From the NCBI GenBank assembly GCA_025454495.1, contig JALOOI010000011.1:1-33722 (forward strand): a DNA stretch of 33,722 nt, in the 5' to 3' direction. Both the position numbers and the translations under genes were made by a program. Shown piece after piece: positions 1 to 8,470 of the stretch. Under the pieces are notes generated by a model that was given only the letters and a program-made list of their open reading frames with translations, did no database searches and was not told the origin of the DNA. Each line of letters starts with the position of its first letter. Within the stretch, counting starts at the first letter, position 1. This DNA is from Anaerolineae bacterium (GTDB taxonomy: Bacteria; Chloroflexota; Anaerolineae; Aggregatilineales; Phototrophicaceae).

Positions 1-1670
1 GTCACGGCGGCGGCCAGCGGCAGCGCCCGCACGCGCAGGTAATTGGTGGCGATGCCCTGGCGGGCCAGCACATCGCGGGCTTCGGCGATGGCCGGTTCAT
101 TGGTGCCAAAGGTGATGATGCCGATGGTCTTCGTCGGGTCCAGGTCGATCACCGGGGGCACTTTCTCGGCCAGCAGCCCGCGGGCGGTCTCCAGCTTGTG
201 GCGCAGGCGGGCCATATTCTTCACCCAGTCGTCGCTGCGTTCGCTGTAGGTGGCCATGGCATCGTGGCCGGTGCCGCGGGCAAAATAAGCGGCCATGGGG
301 TGATTGGTGCCGGGCAGGGTGCGGTAGCCCACGCCATCGCCATCCACATCCAGGTAGCGGCCCCATTTGCCATGCGCGTCGATGAAGGCCTGAAGTCGGG
401 CGGCATCCAGCACTTTACCGCGCTGGATCGGTTCATCGGGATACTGGAACGGCTCGGCCATCCAGTTGTTCATGCCCAGGTCCAGGTCACTGAGGACGAA
501 GACCGGCGTTTGCATCTGGTCGGCAATGTCGAAGGCCCGCCAGCCAAATTCAAAGGCTTCTTCCGGGCTGGCCGGCAGCAGGCACACCTGGCGCGTGTCG
601 CCATGCCCCAGGAAATGGGCAAACAGCAGATCGCCCTGGCTGGTGCGGGTGGGCAGGCCGGTGCTGGGGCCCATGCGGGTGATGTCCCACACCACGCAGG
701 GAATTTCGGCATAGTAGGCCAGCCCCATAAATTCGGCCATCAGGCTGATGCCGGGGCCGCTGGTGGCCGTGAGCGCCCGCGCCCCGGCGAAACCGGCCCC
801 CACCAGCATCCCGGCGGCCGAGAGTTCATCCTCTGCCTGGATGATGGCCAGCGTTTCGCCGCCCGTCTCCGGGTCTTTGCGTAAATGGCGGAAGTTCATC
901 ACGCCATCCACCAGGCTGGTGGAGGGGGTGATGGGATACCAGGCCACCACATGCACGCCGCCGAAAATGGCCCCCAGGGCCCCGGCTTCGTTGCCGGTGA
1001 TGAGGATTTTGCCGGCGGTGCCGTCCATCTTTTCGAAGTAGAAGGGATCGTTTTTGACCAGCGTTTCCCGCGCCCAGTCAAAGGCAAGCTGGATGACGCT
1101 GAAATTCATCTTCGCCGGCTTTTCTTTGCCGCCGAAGTTCTCCAGCAGCGCGGTGTAAATCATGTCCAGCGGCAGGTCATACAGGCAGGCCATCACGCCG
1201 ACGTAGGTCATATTCTCCACCCGCTTTTTAAAATCCGGGTGGATGTCGGTGGCGCGGGCCATGATGCCCTTCACATCCACTTCATACCAGGTGATGTCGG
1301 TGCGGCTGCGATTCACCTTGCCGGCCAGCTCACGGGGGATGATGCACACCCCGCCGGCGGGCAAATTCTGGATATCTTCATTGGCGGTATCCAGGTTATA
1401 GGCGACGACGATTTCGGTGGTGGCGCGGCGGGCGGTGTAGCCGTCTTTGCTGGCGCGGATGGTGTACCAGGTGGGCAGCCCCTTGATGTTGGAGGGGAAC
1501 AGGTTTTTACCGTTCACCGGAATCCCCATATCAAACAGGGTTTTGACCAGGACATTGTTCGAGGTCTGGCTGCCAGAGCCGTTCTGCGTGGCGACGACAA
1601 AGGCAAAGTCGTTCACGACGCGGCCGGTCTGGTGGGCCGACTGAAGTTCCAGCGGTGCCGAGAGAACCAT
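1..1670 (-). CDS. 2-oxoacid:ferredoxin oxidoreductase, fused gamma/alpha subunit (partial, C-terminus cut by window edge)
   Basis: This is a subunit of a CoA-dependent 2-oxoacid (probably 2-oxoglutarate or pyruvate) ferredoxin oxidoreductase, which oxidatively decarboxylates a 2-oxoacid to acyl-CoA and reduces ferredoxin. About 556 codons are visible and the frame runs off the left edge. Residues about 18-205 form the gamma domain, with NDFAFVVATQNGSGSQTSNN near the start. The alpha (pyrimidine-binding) domain follows, with the family motif YPITPS at about 245-250 and a later TSGPGISLM segment. I chose the ATG at 1670. An in-frame ATG at 1742 lies 16 bases after the upstream gene's stop, but the extra codons translate a stretch resembling an intergenic palindromic repeat (about 1687-1724). 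A GTG just before NDFAF is also possible. The thiamine-diphosphate-binding beta subunit would be expected downstream, outside the window. Substrate cannot be told from sequence alone. Confidence 0.9.
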   Translation of the reverse strand, partial: MVLSAPLELQSAHQTGRVVNDFAFVVATQNGSGSQTSNNVLVKTLFDMGIPVNGKNLFPSNIKGLPTWYTIRASKDGYTARRATTEIVVAYNLDTANEDIQNLPAGGVCIIPRELAGKVNRSRTDITWYEVDVKGIMARATDIHPDFKKRVENMTYVGVMACLYDLPLDMIYTALLENFGGKEKPAKMNFSVIQLAFDWARETLVKNDPFYFEKMDGTAGKILITGNEAGALGAIFGGVHVVAWYPITPSTSLVDGVMNFRHLRKDPETGGETLAIIQAEDELSAAGMLVGAGFAGARALTATSGPGISLMAEFMGLAYYAEIPCVVWDITRMGPSTGLPTRTSQGDLLFAHFLGHGDTRQVCLLPASPEEAFEFGWRAFDIADQMQTPVFVLSDLDLGMNNWMAEPFQYPDEPIQRGKVLDAARLQAFIDAHGKWGRYLDVDGDGVGYRTLPGTNHPMAAYFARGTGHDAMATYSERSDDWVKNMARLRHKLETARGLLAEKVPPVIDLDPTKTIGIITFGTNEPAIAEARDVLARQGIATNYLRVRALPLAAAV

Positions 1671-1686
1671 GCTGTTGGCGGGGCGC

Positions 1687-1724
1687 GGCGGCCCCTCTCC
1701 TTTCGTGATGCGGGCAGGGTAAGG
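1687..1724. repeat. REP-like intergenic palindromic element (degenerate)
   Basis: The short spacer between the GntR gene and the oxidoreductase holds C-runs followed by G-runs on the minus strand (CCTTACCCTGCCC ... GGAGAGGGG). This resembles the CCCTCACCC/GGGAGAGGG palindromes dispersed in many bacterial genomes. A related element lies at 20645-20695. It argues against translation starting upstream at 1742. Assignment is by eye and weak. Confidence 0.35.
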
Positions 1725-1758
1725 AAAACAAAGGTGGCTCATGGGCAAAAAAAACGAT

Positions 1759-2475
1759 TCAGGGGCTGCCTTCCTCCTCCGAAGACCGGTGCAGATGATG
1801 ATGCAGCAGGCGGGTGTGGGCGATGAAGGCCTGTTTGGCCCCGGCAATATCGCCGGCGCTCAGCGCCTCCAGGATGCGCTCATGATAATCCCACACCGTC
1901 TGGTGATAGCTGTAATCGGCATAGCGATGAATTTCAACCGCGTCGTAGGCATCCCAGTAGGCTTCCAGCAGCCCGGTGACGAAGGGATTGCTGAGATGCT
2001 CAAAGACGGTGAGGTGAAATTCGCGGTGTTCCCGCGCGGGGATGCGGATGGGATGGGCGCTCAGTTTTTGCCGGGCCGCTTCCAGGCAGCGGCGCATGGT
2101 GTGCAGGCTGGCGGCCGTCAGGGTGGCGCAGGCTTCATCCCAGAAGGCGACTTCCACATGCGTCCGCAGGGCGCTGAAGGCTTCAAAACTATCAGGATCG
2201 CGCGCCAGGGCAAAAAACAGCGCCAGGCGCACCGCCGGGGTGAAGGCAAATTCCTTCAGGCGGGTGCCGGTTTTAGAACGCACCTCCACCACGCCCATCG
2301 CCCGCAGCACGGCCAGGTCTTCGCGCACTTTGCCCGTGCTGGCCGCCAGGTGTGCGTCCGAAGCCAGTTCCTGGATGGAGGGCAGCGTATCGCCGGGCTG
2401 AAGGTTGCGCTCGATGATGTACTGGAGTAGATCGGAACTGGCGGTTAACACCGACCGGGCGGTATGCATAACCAT
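1759..2475 (-). CDS. GntR-family transcriptional regulator, FadR/FCD subfamily
   Basis: This 238-residue protein is a one-component repressor or activator. Residues about 8-76 form the GntR winged helix, with LQPGDTLPSIQELASD and the recognition region STGKVREDLAVLRAMGVV. Residues about 85-225 form the all-helical FCD ligand-binding domain. Its candidate metal or ligand contacts are His154 (EFH), His198 (YHERI) and His220 (AHTRLL). The position four before His154, usually Asp, is His150 here. A second start, MHTARS, lies two codons in. A TGGACA/TATAAT promoter and a 10-bp inverted repeat sit directly upstream, which suggests autoregulation. The oxidoreductase gene follows closely on the same strand, so this regulator plausibly controls it in response to a carboxylate. 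That link is inferred from position only. Confidence 0.9.
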   Translation of the reverse strand: MVMHTARSVLTASSDLLQYIIERNLQPGDTLPSIQELASDAHLAASTGKVREDLAVLRAMGVVEVRSKTGTRLKEFAFTPAVRLALFFALARDPDSFEAFSALRTHVEVAFWDEACATLTAASLHTMRRCLEAARQKLSAHPIRIPAREHREFHLTVFEHLSNPFVTGLLEAYWDAYDAVEIHRYADYSYHQTVWDYHERILEALSAGDIAGAKQAFIAHTRLLHHHLHRSSEEEGSP

Positions 2476-2493
2476 GGGATTCGTTAGATGAAT

Positions 2494-2547
2494 ACAATCA
2501 ATCTGATGGATTTATTGTGATTATAGCACGAAGCGCCAGGCTGTCCA
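2494..2547 (-). promoter_or_regulatory. GntR promoter with overlapping inverted-repeat operator candidate
   Basis: On the minus strand there is a TGGACA -35 (2542-2547), a 16-base spacer and a perfect TATAAT -10 (2520-2525). Just downstream, where transcription would start, ACAATCAATC (2494-2503) and GATTTATTGT (2509-2518) form a 10-bp inverted repeat with one mismatch around TGATG. A palindrome over the start site of a GntR gene is the expected layout for autorepression. The binding protein is inferred. Confidence 0.55.
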
Positions 2548-2620
2548 TGCTCATCCCACATTAAGGAATTTTTTCACCAGAGGGGGCAACCGGGCCCGCC
2601 ACCGCGGGCCGGGGCGGGGG

Positions 2621-3241
2621 TCAGGCGGGCAGCAGCCGCGCTTCCACCTGGCGGACGATGCCGGCAAAATGGGCGGCATCGTGCTGAAAATCCAGCGCGT
2701 CCATGTTCAGGCACAGCACCGGGCAGGCCGTCCAGTCTTCGATCCACAGGGTGTACAGATGATTAAGGCGGGCCAGGTAAGCCGGGTCAATCTCACGCTC
2801 ATACTCACGGCCGCGCCGGTGAATGCGGGACTGGAGGGTGGCCACGCTGCTTTGCAAATAGATGAGCAGGTGCGGCGGCGGCAAAAAGGCGTTAATCGCC
2901 CGGTACAGGCTGCGATAGGTTTCATAATCACGCGGGGACATGCTGCCCTGGTCGTACAAATTGCGGGCAAAAATTTCGGCATCTTCGTACACCGTGCGAT
3001 CCTGAATCACGCTGCCGGGGTGATCCACCAGTTGCCGGTGATGTTCCAGCCGCCGCCCCAGAAAGAACATCTGCGAGTGGAAGCTCCAGCGCGGCATATC
3101 GGCGTAAAAGTCGGCCAGGTAGGGGTTTTCGGCGCTGGCTTCGTAAAAGGGCTGCCAGCCAAAATGGGCGGACAGCAGGGCGGTGAGGGTGCTTTTGCCC
3201 GCGCCAATGTTGCCGGCGATGGCGATAAAACGATTGTTCAT
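2621..3241 (-). CDS. Deoxynucleoside kinase (dCK/dGK family)
   Basis: This 206-residue cytosolic kinase phosphorylates a deoxynucleoside using NTP, in nucleotide salvage. The P-loop GNIGAGKS is at residues 10-17. AENPYLADFY (38-46) supplies the substrate-site Glu region. The DRTVYED motif (81-87) carries the Asp-Arg pair typical of the dCK/dGK/TK2 family. The Arg-rich lid RIHRRGREYEREI is at 139-151. Length and motif order fit the family closely. An AAGGA sequence lies about 12 bases before the ATG, a rather long spacing. It starts 66 bases after the end of the glycosidase-like gene on the same strand and may be co-transcribed with it. Deoxyadenosine or deoxyguanosine preference cannot be decided here. 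Confidence 0.93.
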   Translation of the reverse strand: MNNRFIAIAGNIGAGKSTLTALLSAHFGWQPFYEASAENPYLADFYADMPRWSFHSQMFFLGRRLEHHRQLVDHPGSVIQDRTVYEDAEIFARNLYDQGSMSPRDYETYRSLYRAINAFLPPPHLLIYLQSSVATLQSRIHRRGREYEREIDPAYLARLNHLYTLWIEDWTACPVLCLNMDALDFQHDAAHFAGIVRQVEARLLPA

Positions 3242-3307
3242 GAGCGCGTTTGATCCTTATACGGGTAGCATGTTCAGCCAGGGACAGGCAGCAGGGGCCG
3301 CGCCGCG

Positions 3308-4780
3308 TCAGCGGGCGGCCAGGGCGGCGCAGGCCGGGCAGGTGCCATCCGGCCGCAGGATGGCATAGCCGGCCATCGGGTCAGTATCGTAGCGGGTGAA
3401 ATCCACATTCCACACGATCATCAACAGCACCGGCCGGGGGCCATAATTTTCCAGCACGCGGGCCGCGCCGCGCAGCCAGTCCGCCTGCTGCGCCAGCGTC
3501 ACATTTTGCGCCCAGGCAAAGCCGCCCGGCAGCGGCGGGTAGCCTTCGGCCGTCAGGTAGCCCAGTTCCGTCATGCACAGCGGCAGGTTCAGGCTGCCCA
3601 GGGCCCGGTGAACGCGATCCAGCATGGCGGGCAGGTAGCGCGTGGGGTAATTATCGCGCGGGTCGCCGCCGGTGGCTTCCGGCGGGACGATGCCCTCATT
3701 GTAATGCACCCCGATGCAATCGGCGTGCTGCCCAATATCGGTGGTGGTCATCACGTTGTAGTAGCGATCATCGTTCCACACCCGCGCCAGGCCAAACGCG
3801 CCTTCGGCCCCGGTGGGGGCCAGCGCCCCGGTGATGACCAGCACGGCCGGGTTGGCCGCTTTGATGGCCTGGTAGGCCGGGCGCAGCAGGTCGGCATAGC
3901 GGCGCGGGTCAATTTGCCCGGTGGGCCATTCCCGATCCAGGTTCGGCTCATTCCACACTTCGATGGCATCCGGCCCCAGGGCGGCCACCTGCCCCAGGTA
4001 AGCGGCGAAGGCGGCATAATAAGCCTCGCCCTGCGCGGCCAGTTCGGCCGGGTCGCCCACGATGCCCAGCAGCGACCGGAAACCGGCGTTACGAATGCGG
4101 CCGATGACATCGCGCGGGATGTCGATGCTGTCGCCGCTGCGGTAGCGCACCTGATATTTAATCCAGGTCATGCCGGCGCTGCGGGCCGCGGCAAACGCGC
4201 GATCATCCAGCGCCCCGACGTGGCCGCCCAGGGGCATCCGGGCCCCGGCCGGCCGCCCCGGCGCAGCGCCCCCGGCGGCCACCGGCAGCGGCGCGGGCGT
4301 GGGCGGGACGCGCGTGGGCGTGGGTACGGCCGTCAAAATGACCGCGCCCGGCGTGGCGATGACGCTCACCGGGGCCGCCGAAAACGTGCGCCCCTGGTTA
4401 TTCACCGCCAGCGGGGCGATGGTATAAAAGATGCTTTCGCCGCTGCTGAGGATGACGTGCAGCCGCAGTTGATAAATGCCATCCGCGAAGACAGTGGTAT
4501 TCCACGTCCCCAGGTCCGCAGCCACCACCGGCGCGGGCGCAGGCAGCGTGATGGGAGTCCAGCGGGCGGGGGCGGTGCTGCCCAGGGTGAAGGGAGCCGC
4601 CTCGATAAAATAGCTTTGCAGCCCCGGCGGGTTCACCGTGCCGCGCAGCGTCACCGTACCGCTGACGGACGTTTGCTCCGCCGGCCAGTCCAGCCACAGC
4701 GGGTCATTCGCGCCCGCCGCTGCCAGCAGGGCCGGCAGCAGCACGGGCAGCAGGATCAGCAACAGCCATACACGGCGCAT
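3308..4780 (-). CDS. Secreted glycoside hydrolase-like protein (clan GH-A fold)
   Basis: This 490-residue protein is probably exported. An Arg-Arg start and a long hydrophobic core (residues 4-22, LLLILLPVLLPALLAAAG) look like a signal peptide or lipid-free anchor. Residues about 28-128 look like an Ig-like beta domain (SVSGTVTLRGTV, GIYQLRLHVI). A Pro/Thr/Ala linker follows at about 152-182. Residues about 185-487 look like a TIM-barrel hydrolase: EVWNEPN places a probable acid/base at Glu278, and LCMTELGY places a probable nucleophile at Glu405, as in clan GH-A enzymes (GH5/GH39-like). AGGAG precedes the ATG at good spacing. The polysaccharide target is unknown. Cys481 and Cys484 near the C-terminus could form a disulfide. 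Confidence 0.8.
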   Translation of the reverse strand: MRRVWLLLILLPVLLPALLAAAGANDPLWLDWPAEQTSVSGTVTLRGTVNPPGLQSYFIEAAPFTLGSTAPARWTPITLPAPAPVVAADLGTWNTTVFADGIYQLRLHVILSSGESIFYTIAPLAVNNQGRTFSAAPVSVIATPGAVILTAVPTPTRVPPTPAPLPVAAGGAAPGRPAGARMPLGGHVGALDDRAFAAARSAGMTWIKYQVRYRSGDSIDIPRDVIGRIRNAGFRSLLGIVGDPAELAAQGEAYYAAFAAYLGQVAALGPDAIEVWNEPNLDREWPTGQIDPRRYADLLRPAYQAIKAANPAVLVITGALAPTGAEGAFGLARVWNDDRYYNVMTTTDIGQHADCIGVHYNEGIVPPEATGGDPRDNYPTRYLPAMLDRVHRALGSLNLPLCMTELGYLTAEGYPPLPGGFAWAQNVTLAQQADWLRGAARVLENYGPRPVLLMIVWNVDFTRYDTDPMAGYAILRPDGTCPACAALAAR

Positions 4781-4806
4781 ACCATCACTCCTGATACTAC
4801 GCCGTC

Positions 4807-4812
4807 ATTATA
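4807..4812 (-). promoter_or_regulatory. -10 element of the glycosidase-like gene
   Basis: A perfect TATAAT on the minus strand lies 27 bases before the ATG at 4780. No convincing -35 hexamer is visible. It is divergent from the kinase promoter at 4858-4888. Confidence 0.4.
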
Positions 4813-4857
4813 GCATGAGGGCGGCCCGGCGCATGGCACAGATGGTCTAAAAAACGT

Positions 4858-4888
4858 TTGTCTCACTCCGCCGCCGGGCCGGTATAAT
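4858..4888 (+). promoter_or_regulatory. Promoter candidate for the histidine kinase operon
   Basis: TATAAT at 4883-4888 lies about 48 bases before the kinase ATG. The best upstream hexamer is TTGTCT at 4858-4863, with a long 19-base spacer. The -10 is convincing and the -35 is weak. Confidence 0.4.
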
Positions 4889-4935
4889 CGTCGTTATCAG
4901 CGGCACACGGTGGCCCCGTGCGGAAAGGATATGCC

Positions 4936-6384
4936 ATGCTCACGCCGTTTACCCCGGTACGTTTTCGCCATTTTTACCTGGGCGGGCTGACCGTGATCGC
5001 CCTCATCGCCCTGCTCAGCTACGGGCTGTTGAGCCTGTATATCCGCCAGCAGTTGCAATTTAGCGTCATCACCCCGTTTACGCTGCAACTGCTGCGCCAG
5101 GATGTGGCGTGGCTGGAACGGCTGGAGCTGGCGCTGCTGCTGCTGATGCTGCTGACGCTGGCGCTGGAACTATTTTTCGTCTTCCGCCCCATGGAACGGC
5201 GCATCCAGACGCACGAACAGGCGCTGCGGGCCGACATGGCCCGCCAGCACAGCCTGACGGCCGCCCTGGCCCACAGCGAAGAAAAGCTGCGCCTCATCAC
5301 CGATCATGTGCATGACCTGATTCTGCAAACCGACGCGCAGCACGTCATCGCTTTCGCCAGCCCGTCCGCGCGGGCGCTGCTGGGCTATGAGCCAGCGGCG
5401 CTGCGGGGCCGGTCGCTGACCGACCTGCTGCACCCGGACGACCTGGCCGCCTTTGCCGGGGCGCTGGATGTGGCCGCACAGTCACGCGCGAATCATTTTC
5501 GCGCCGAAGTGCGCCTGCGCCACGCCGACGGGCAGGATGTGTGGCTGGAAACCACCGGCCGCCTGATCTATGATGAGCCGGGCAACTTCAGCAGCGTGTA
5601 CCTGGGCCGCGATACCAGCGTGCGCCGCCAGATGGAAACGCTGCTGCGCGAACAGAGCACGCTGCGGGTGGCGCTGGAAAAAGAGCAGGAACTGGGCGAC
5701 CTTAAATCGCGCATGATGGAACGCATCACCCATGAATTTCGCACGCCGCTGACGGTGGTGCAGATTGCCATCGAAACGCTGCTGCACTACAGCGACCGGC
5801 TGAGCGCGGAGCGCAAGCAGGACAAAGAAATCCTCATCAAGAAGCACATTCAGCGCATTGTGGATATGCTGGATGAGATTAATCTGGTGGTTCGCAACGA
5901 TTTCTTGCAGAGCAGCAGTCGGCTGCACCCCACGCGCTTTGTGCTGGCCGACCTGTGCCGCGAGATCGCCACGGCGCTGGAAGCCCAGTTCGACCTGCCG
6001 GGTAAATATCACCTGGCGCTGCCGCCCGCCCTCATGCTGCGGGCCGACCGGGGAATTTTGTCTTATGCGCTGCTGCACATCCTGCGGAATGCGGCCCGCT
6101 TTTCGCCGCCGGACGCGCCGGTGGTGGTGACGGCCGCGCCGGACGCGGGCGGGCTGCGCGTCACCATCACCAATCAGGGCACGGGCATCCTGCCGGCGGA
6201 ACAGGCACGGGTGTTTGAGCCGTTCTTCCGGGGCAGCAACATTGGCGAAATCAGCGGCCTGGGCCTGGGGCTGACCATTGCCCGCGCGGCGGTGGTGGCC
6301 CACGGCGGCCACATCACGCTGGCCAGTGTGCCCGGCGCAACCACCCGGTTTGACATCTGGCTGCCAGGGGCCGAGGACGCATGA
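4936..6384 (+). CDS. Membrane-bound PAS-domain sensor histidine kinase
   Basis: This 482-residue protein autophosphorylates on His and would pass phosphate to a response regulator; none is encoded nearby. Two membrane helices (about 14-36 and 63-83) flank a short external loop. A short helical stretch and a PAS domain (about 115-230) follow. The HisKA H-box is ERITHEFRTPL with phospho-acceptor His266. The ATPase domain has an N-box (HILRNAARFS, Asn385), a G1 box, an F-box (FEPFFRGSN) and a G2 box (GLGLGLTIA). In G1 the usual Asp is replaced: ITNQGTGI has Asn413. I use the ATG at 4936 because GGAAAGGAT lies 5 bases upstream; a GTG at 4918 has no such site. Its stop overlaps the next gene's start as ATGA, which implies translational coupling. 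Confidence 0.9.
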   Translation: MLTPFTPVRFRHFYLGGLTVIALIALLSYGLLSLYIRQQLQFSVITPFTLQLLRQDVAWLERLELALLLLMLLTLALELFFVFRPMERRIQTHEQALRADMARQHSLTAALAHSEEKLRLITDHVHDLILQTDAQHVIAFASPSARALLGYEPAALRGRSLTDLLHPDDLAAFAGALDVAAQSRANHFRAEVRLRHADGQDVWLETTGRLIYDEPGNFSSVYLGRDTSVRRQMETLLREQSTLRVALEKEQELGDLKSRMMERITHEFRTPLTVVQIAIETLLHYSDRLSAERKQDKEILIKKHIQRIVDMLDEINLVVRNDFLQSSSRLHPTRFVLADLCREIATALEAQFDLPGKYHLALPPALMLRADRGILSYALLHILRNAARFSPPDAPVVVTAAPDAGGLRVTITNQGTGILPAEQARVFEPFFRGSNIGEISGLGLGLTIARAAVVAHGGHITLASVPGATTRFDIWLPGAEDA

Positions 6385-7250
6385 AAGCGCTCAAGAGTGT
6401 GCATAACCCGGTGCTGCGGGCCGAATTTCATTATCAGCGTTTTGTGATCCAGCAGGGGCGCGTGGGCCGCCTGTGGATTGTGCTGGCGGCGGCCCTGGTG
6501 ATCCCGGCACTGCTGCTGGCGCTGCTGTTCACCGGCGCGGGGCTGGCCGCGCCCCATGTGCCGGCGGCGCTGGCCCTGCTGCCTTATATGGATAACCCCA
6601 ATCTGCTGACGCTGGCCCTGGCCCTGCTGCTGACGATGATGATCGCCCTGTACCTGGTGGTGACGCTCATCCTGCTGGGCCTGTCTGCCGGCAGCATCAG
6701 CCGGGAGAAACAGCACGGCACCTGGGACGCGCTGCGGCTGACCGATGTCGGCGCGGGGCGCATTATCCTGGGCAAGTGGTGGGCTTCGCTGCGGGCGCTG
6801 GATGGCGACCTGCTGATGATGACGGTGCTGCGGGTGGGTTTCGTCAGCCTGTACCTGGGCAGCCTGGCCCCGGCCCTCACCGTGCTGGAAGCCGCCGCCC
6901 TGGGCAGCATCAGCACGCTGGACATGGCCCGGCCGCCGACGGCGACGGCCGCCCTGCCGCTGCTGATCCTGCTGACGCTGGTTTACGGGGCGCTGGATGC
7001 CGGGCTGACGGCCGCCCTGGGCCTGCTGGCCGCCCTGCCGGAGGCGGCCGCCGGGAGTGTGGTGGGCACGCTGGCGGTGGGGCTGCGCTTTGTGGGCACG
7101 CTGGCCGCCGCCGGCTGGATGCTGCACAGCCTGGAAACGCTGCGCCGGGGCGATGCCGCCGGGCTGCTGGCGCTGTCGCTGGCCGGTGGCGCGGTGTATG
7201 CCGTGCTGCTGCTGGCCACGCTGTGGCTGGCGCGGCGGCTGGTGGGCTAA
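6381..7250 (+). CDS. ABC-2-type permease-like integral membrane protein
   Basis: This 289-residue protein has about six hydrophobic segments: near residues 32-52, 60-68, 74-100, 170-215 (two to three), 230-245 and 262-285. The cytoplasmic loop SREKQHGTWDALRLTDVG followed by IILGKWWA (about 109-137) matches the ABC-2 permease pattern, in which an E/REK..GT..xLL segment precedes the next helix. ABC-2 permeases normally need an ATPase, and none is encoded here. Its start overlaps the histidine kinase stop, so the two are made together. It may be a membrane partner of the kinase or half of an exporter whose ATPase lies elsewhere. The sequence is strongly enriched in Leu, Ala and Gly. Confidence 0.65.
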   Translation: MKALKSVHNPVLRAEFHYQRFVIQQGRVGRLWIVLAAALVIPALLLALLFTGAGLAAPHVPAALALLPYMDNPNLLTLALALLLTMMIALYLVVTLILLGLSAGSISREKQHGTWDALRLTDVGAGRIILGKWWASLRALDGDLLMMTVLRVGFVSLYLGSLAPALTVLEAAALGSISTLDMARPPTATAALPLLILLTLVYGALDAGLTAALGLLAALPEAAAGSVVGTLAVGLRFVGTLAAAGWMLHSLETLRRGDAAGLLALSLAGGAVYAVLLLATLWLARRLVG

Positions 7251-7265
7251 AATCCCCGGCCCACC
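7241..7265. terminator. Possible weak bidirectional stem-loop between convergent genes
   Basis: GGTGGGC (7241-7247) and GCCCACC (7259-7265) pair across an 11-base loop that contains the permease stop codon. It lies between converging transcripts. There is no clear U-run on either strand, so intrinsic termination is doubtful. Confidence 0.25.
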
Positions 7266-7280
7266 CCGCGCCCGCCCGGC

Positions 7281-8444
7281 TTACGTGATGCTCACCGTTT
7301 GCCCGGTGGCCGCCGCCTGCAACGCCGCTTCGATGACCTTCATCCCCGCCACGCCATCTTCAAAATTGGGCCGAATGGGCGTTTTCTCCACGATGGCTTT
7401 CACAAAATCCACCACCGCATGGGTAAATTCGTGTTCATAGCCGATGATGTGGCCGGGCGGCCACCAGTTGGCCACATAGGCATGAACGCTTTCGGTGGCC
7501 AGGATGCTGCGAAAGCCCTGGGCATAGGGCGGGTCATCCTCGGAGAAATATTGCAGTTCGTTCATGCGCTCCAGGTCAAAGGTGATTGCGCCCTTGCTGC
7601 CATAAATTTCAAAGGTGTTGTAATTTTTGCGGCCGGTGGCAAAGCGCGACGTATCGAAGGAGCCGAGGGCCCCATTCTCAAAACGCACCACCAGGAAGGC
7701 GGCATCTTCCACCGTCACCCGGCCCATCTCGCTCTGCTCGCTGCGGCCGGCGCTGAAGGTCGCCGCGCCTTTGCCGGGCAGCGGGCGCTCGGTGATGAAG
7801 TGGGCCACCATGGCGCTCACCTGGGCAATTTCGCCCACCAGGAAACGCGCCAGGTCGATGCTGTGGCTGTTGAGGTCAATGTGCGGGCCCGCCCCGGCCA
7901 GCTCCTGGCGCAAATTCCACGTCAGCGGGAAATTGGGGTCGGTGATCCACGATTGCAGGTACGCGCCGCGCCAGTGGTAAATGCGGCCGATCTTGCCTTC
8001 GTCGATCAACTGCCGCGCCAGCATGACGGCCGGCACACGGCGGTAATTGTGGTTGAGGTAATGGACGATGCCGGCAGACCGGGCCGCCTCCAGCATCTCC
8101 TGCGACTGCTGCACGGTGAGGGCCTGCGGCTTTTCGCAAAAGATGTGCTTGCCGGCCCGCGCCGCGGCCACCGCAATATCGCGGTGCAGGTGCTGCGGCA
8201 CGCTGATGTCGATGATGTCAATATCCGGCCGGGCGACCACTTTTTCCCAGTCGGTTTCGATCTCCTCCCAGCCCCAGGTATCGGCGAAGCTCTGTAAATA
8301 ATCCCGATCCTGGCCGCAGGCGACCTTGAGCACGGGCCGGGCGGGCAGGTCGAAGAAGCGCGGCGCATTCAGCCAGGCGCTGCTGTGCGCCTTGCCCATA
8401 AATCTGGTGCCGATGATGGCGACATTTAAGGTTTTTTCTGGCAT
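7281..8444 (-). CDS. Gfo/Idh/MocA-family NAD(P)-dependent oxidoreductase
   Basis: This 387-residue cytosolic dehydrogenase of the glucose-fructose oxidoreductase/inositol dehydrogenase family oxidises or epimerises a sugar or cyclitol. The N-terminal Rossmann fold has AIIGTRFMGKAHS (about 9-21) for the dinucleotide. HIFCEKPQAL (about 98-107) carries the family EKP motif that contacts the cofactor. GPHIDLNSHSIDLARFLVG (about 187-205) supplies the conserved D-x3-H active-site pair. The C-terminal half is the family's beta-sheet domain (GSFDTSRFATGRKNYNTFEI). GAGGAAA lies at good spacing before the ATG. The gene stands alone on its strand and has an unusually long, structured upstream region (8445-8857). 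The substrate is unknown. Confidence 0.92.
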   Translation of the reverse strand: MPEKTLNVAIIGTRFMGKAHSSAWLNAPRFFDLPARPVLKVACGQDRDYLQSFADTWGWEEIETDWEKVVARPDIDIIDISVPQHLHRDIAVAAARAGKHIFCEKPQALTVQQSQEMLEAARSAGIVHYLNHNYRRVPAVMLARQLIDEGKIGRIYHWRGAYLQSWITDPNFPLTWNLRQELAGAGPHIDLNSHSIDLARFLVGEIAQVSAMVAHFITERPLPGKGAATFSAGRSEQSEMGRVTVEDAAFLVVRFENGALGSFDTSRFATGRKNYNTFEIYGSKGAITFDLERMNELQYFSEDDPPYAQGFRSILATESVHAYVANWWPPGHIIGYEHEFTHAVVDFVKAIVEKTPIRPNFEDGVAGMKVIEAALQAAATGQTVSIT

Positions 8445-8470
8445 TGGGTTTCCTCATTAAGAACATTTTT

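Noticed and set aside
2593-2610. GGCCCGC/GCGGGCC hairpin after the deoxynucleoside kinase as an intrinsic terminator
   Set aside because: On the minus strand the following tract is A-rich, not U-rich, so it does not fit an intrinsic terminator for this gene.
4918-4935. Upstream GTG start for the histidine kinase
   Set aside because: The ribosome-binding sequence GGAAAGGAT lies inside those codons and is correctly spaced for the ATG at 4936.
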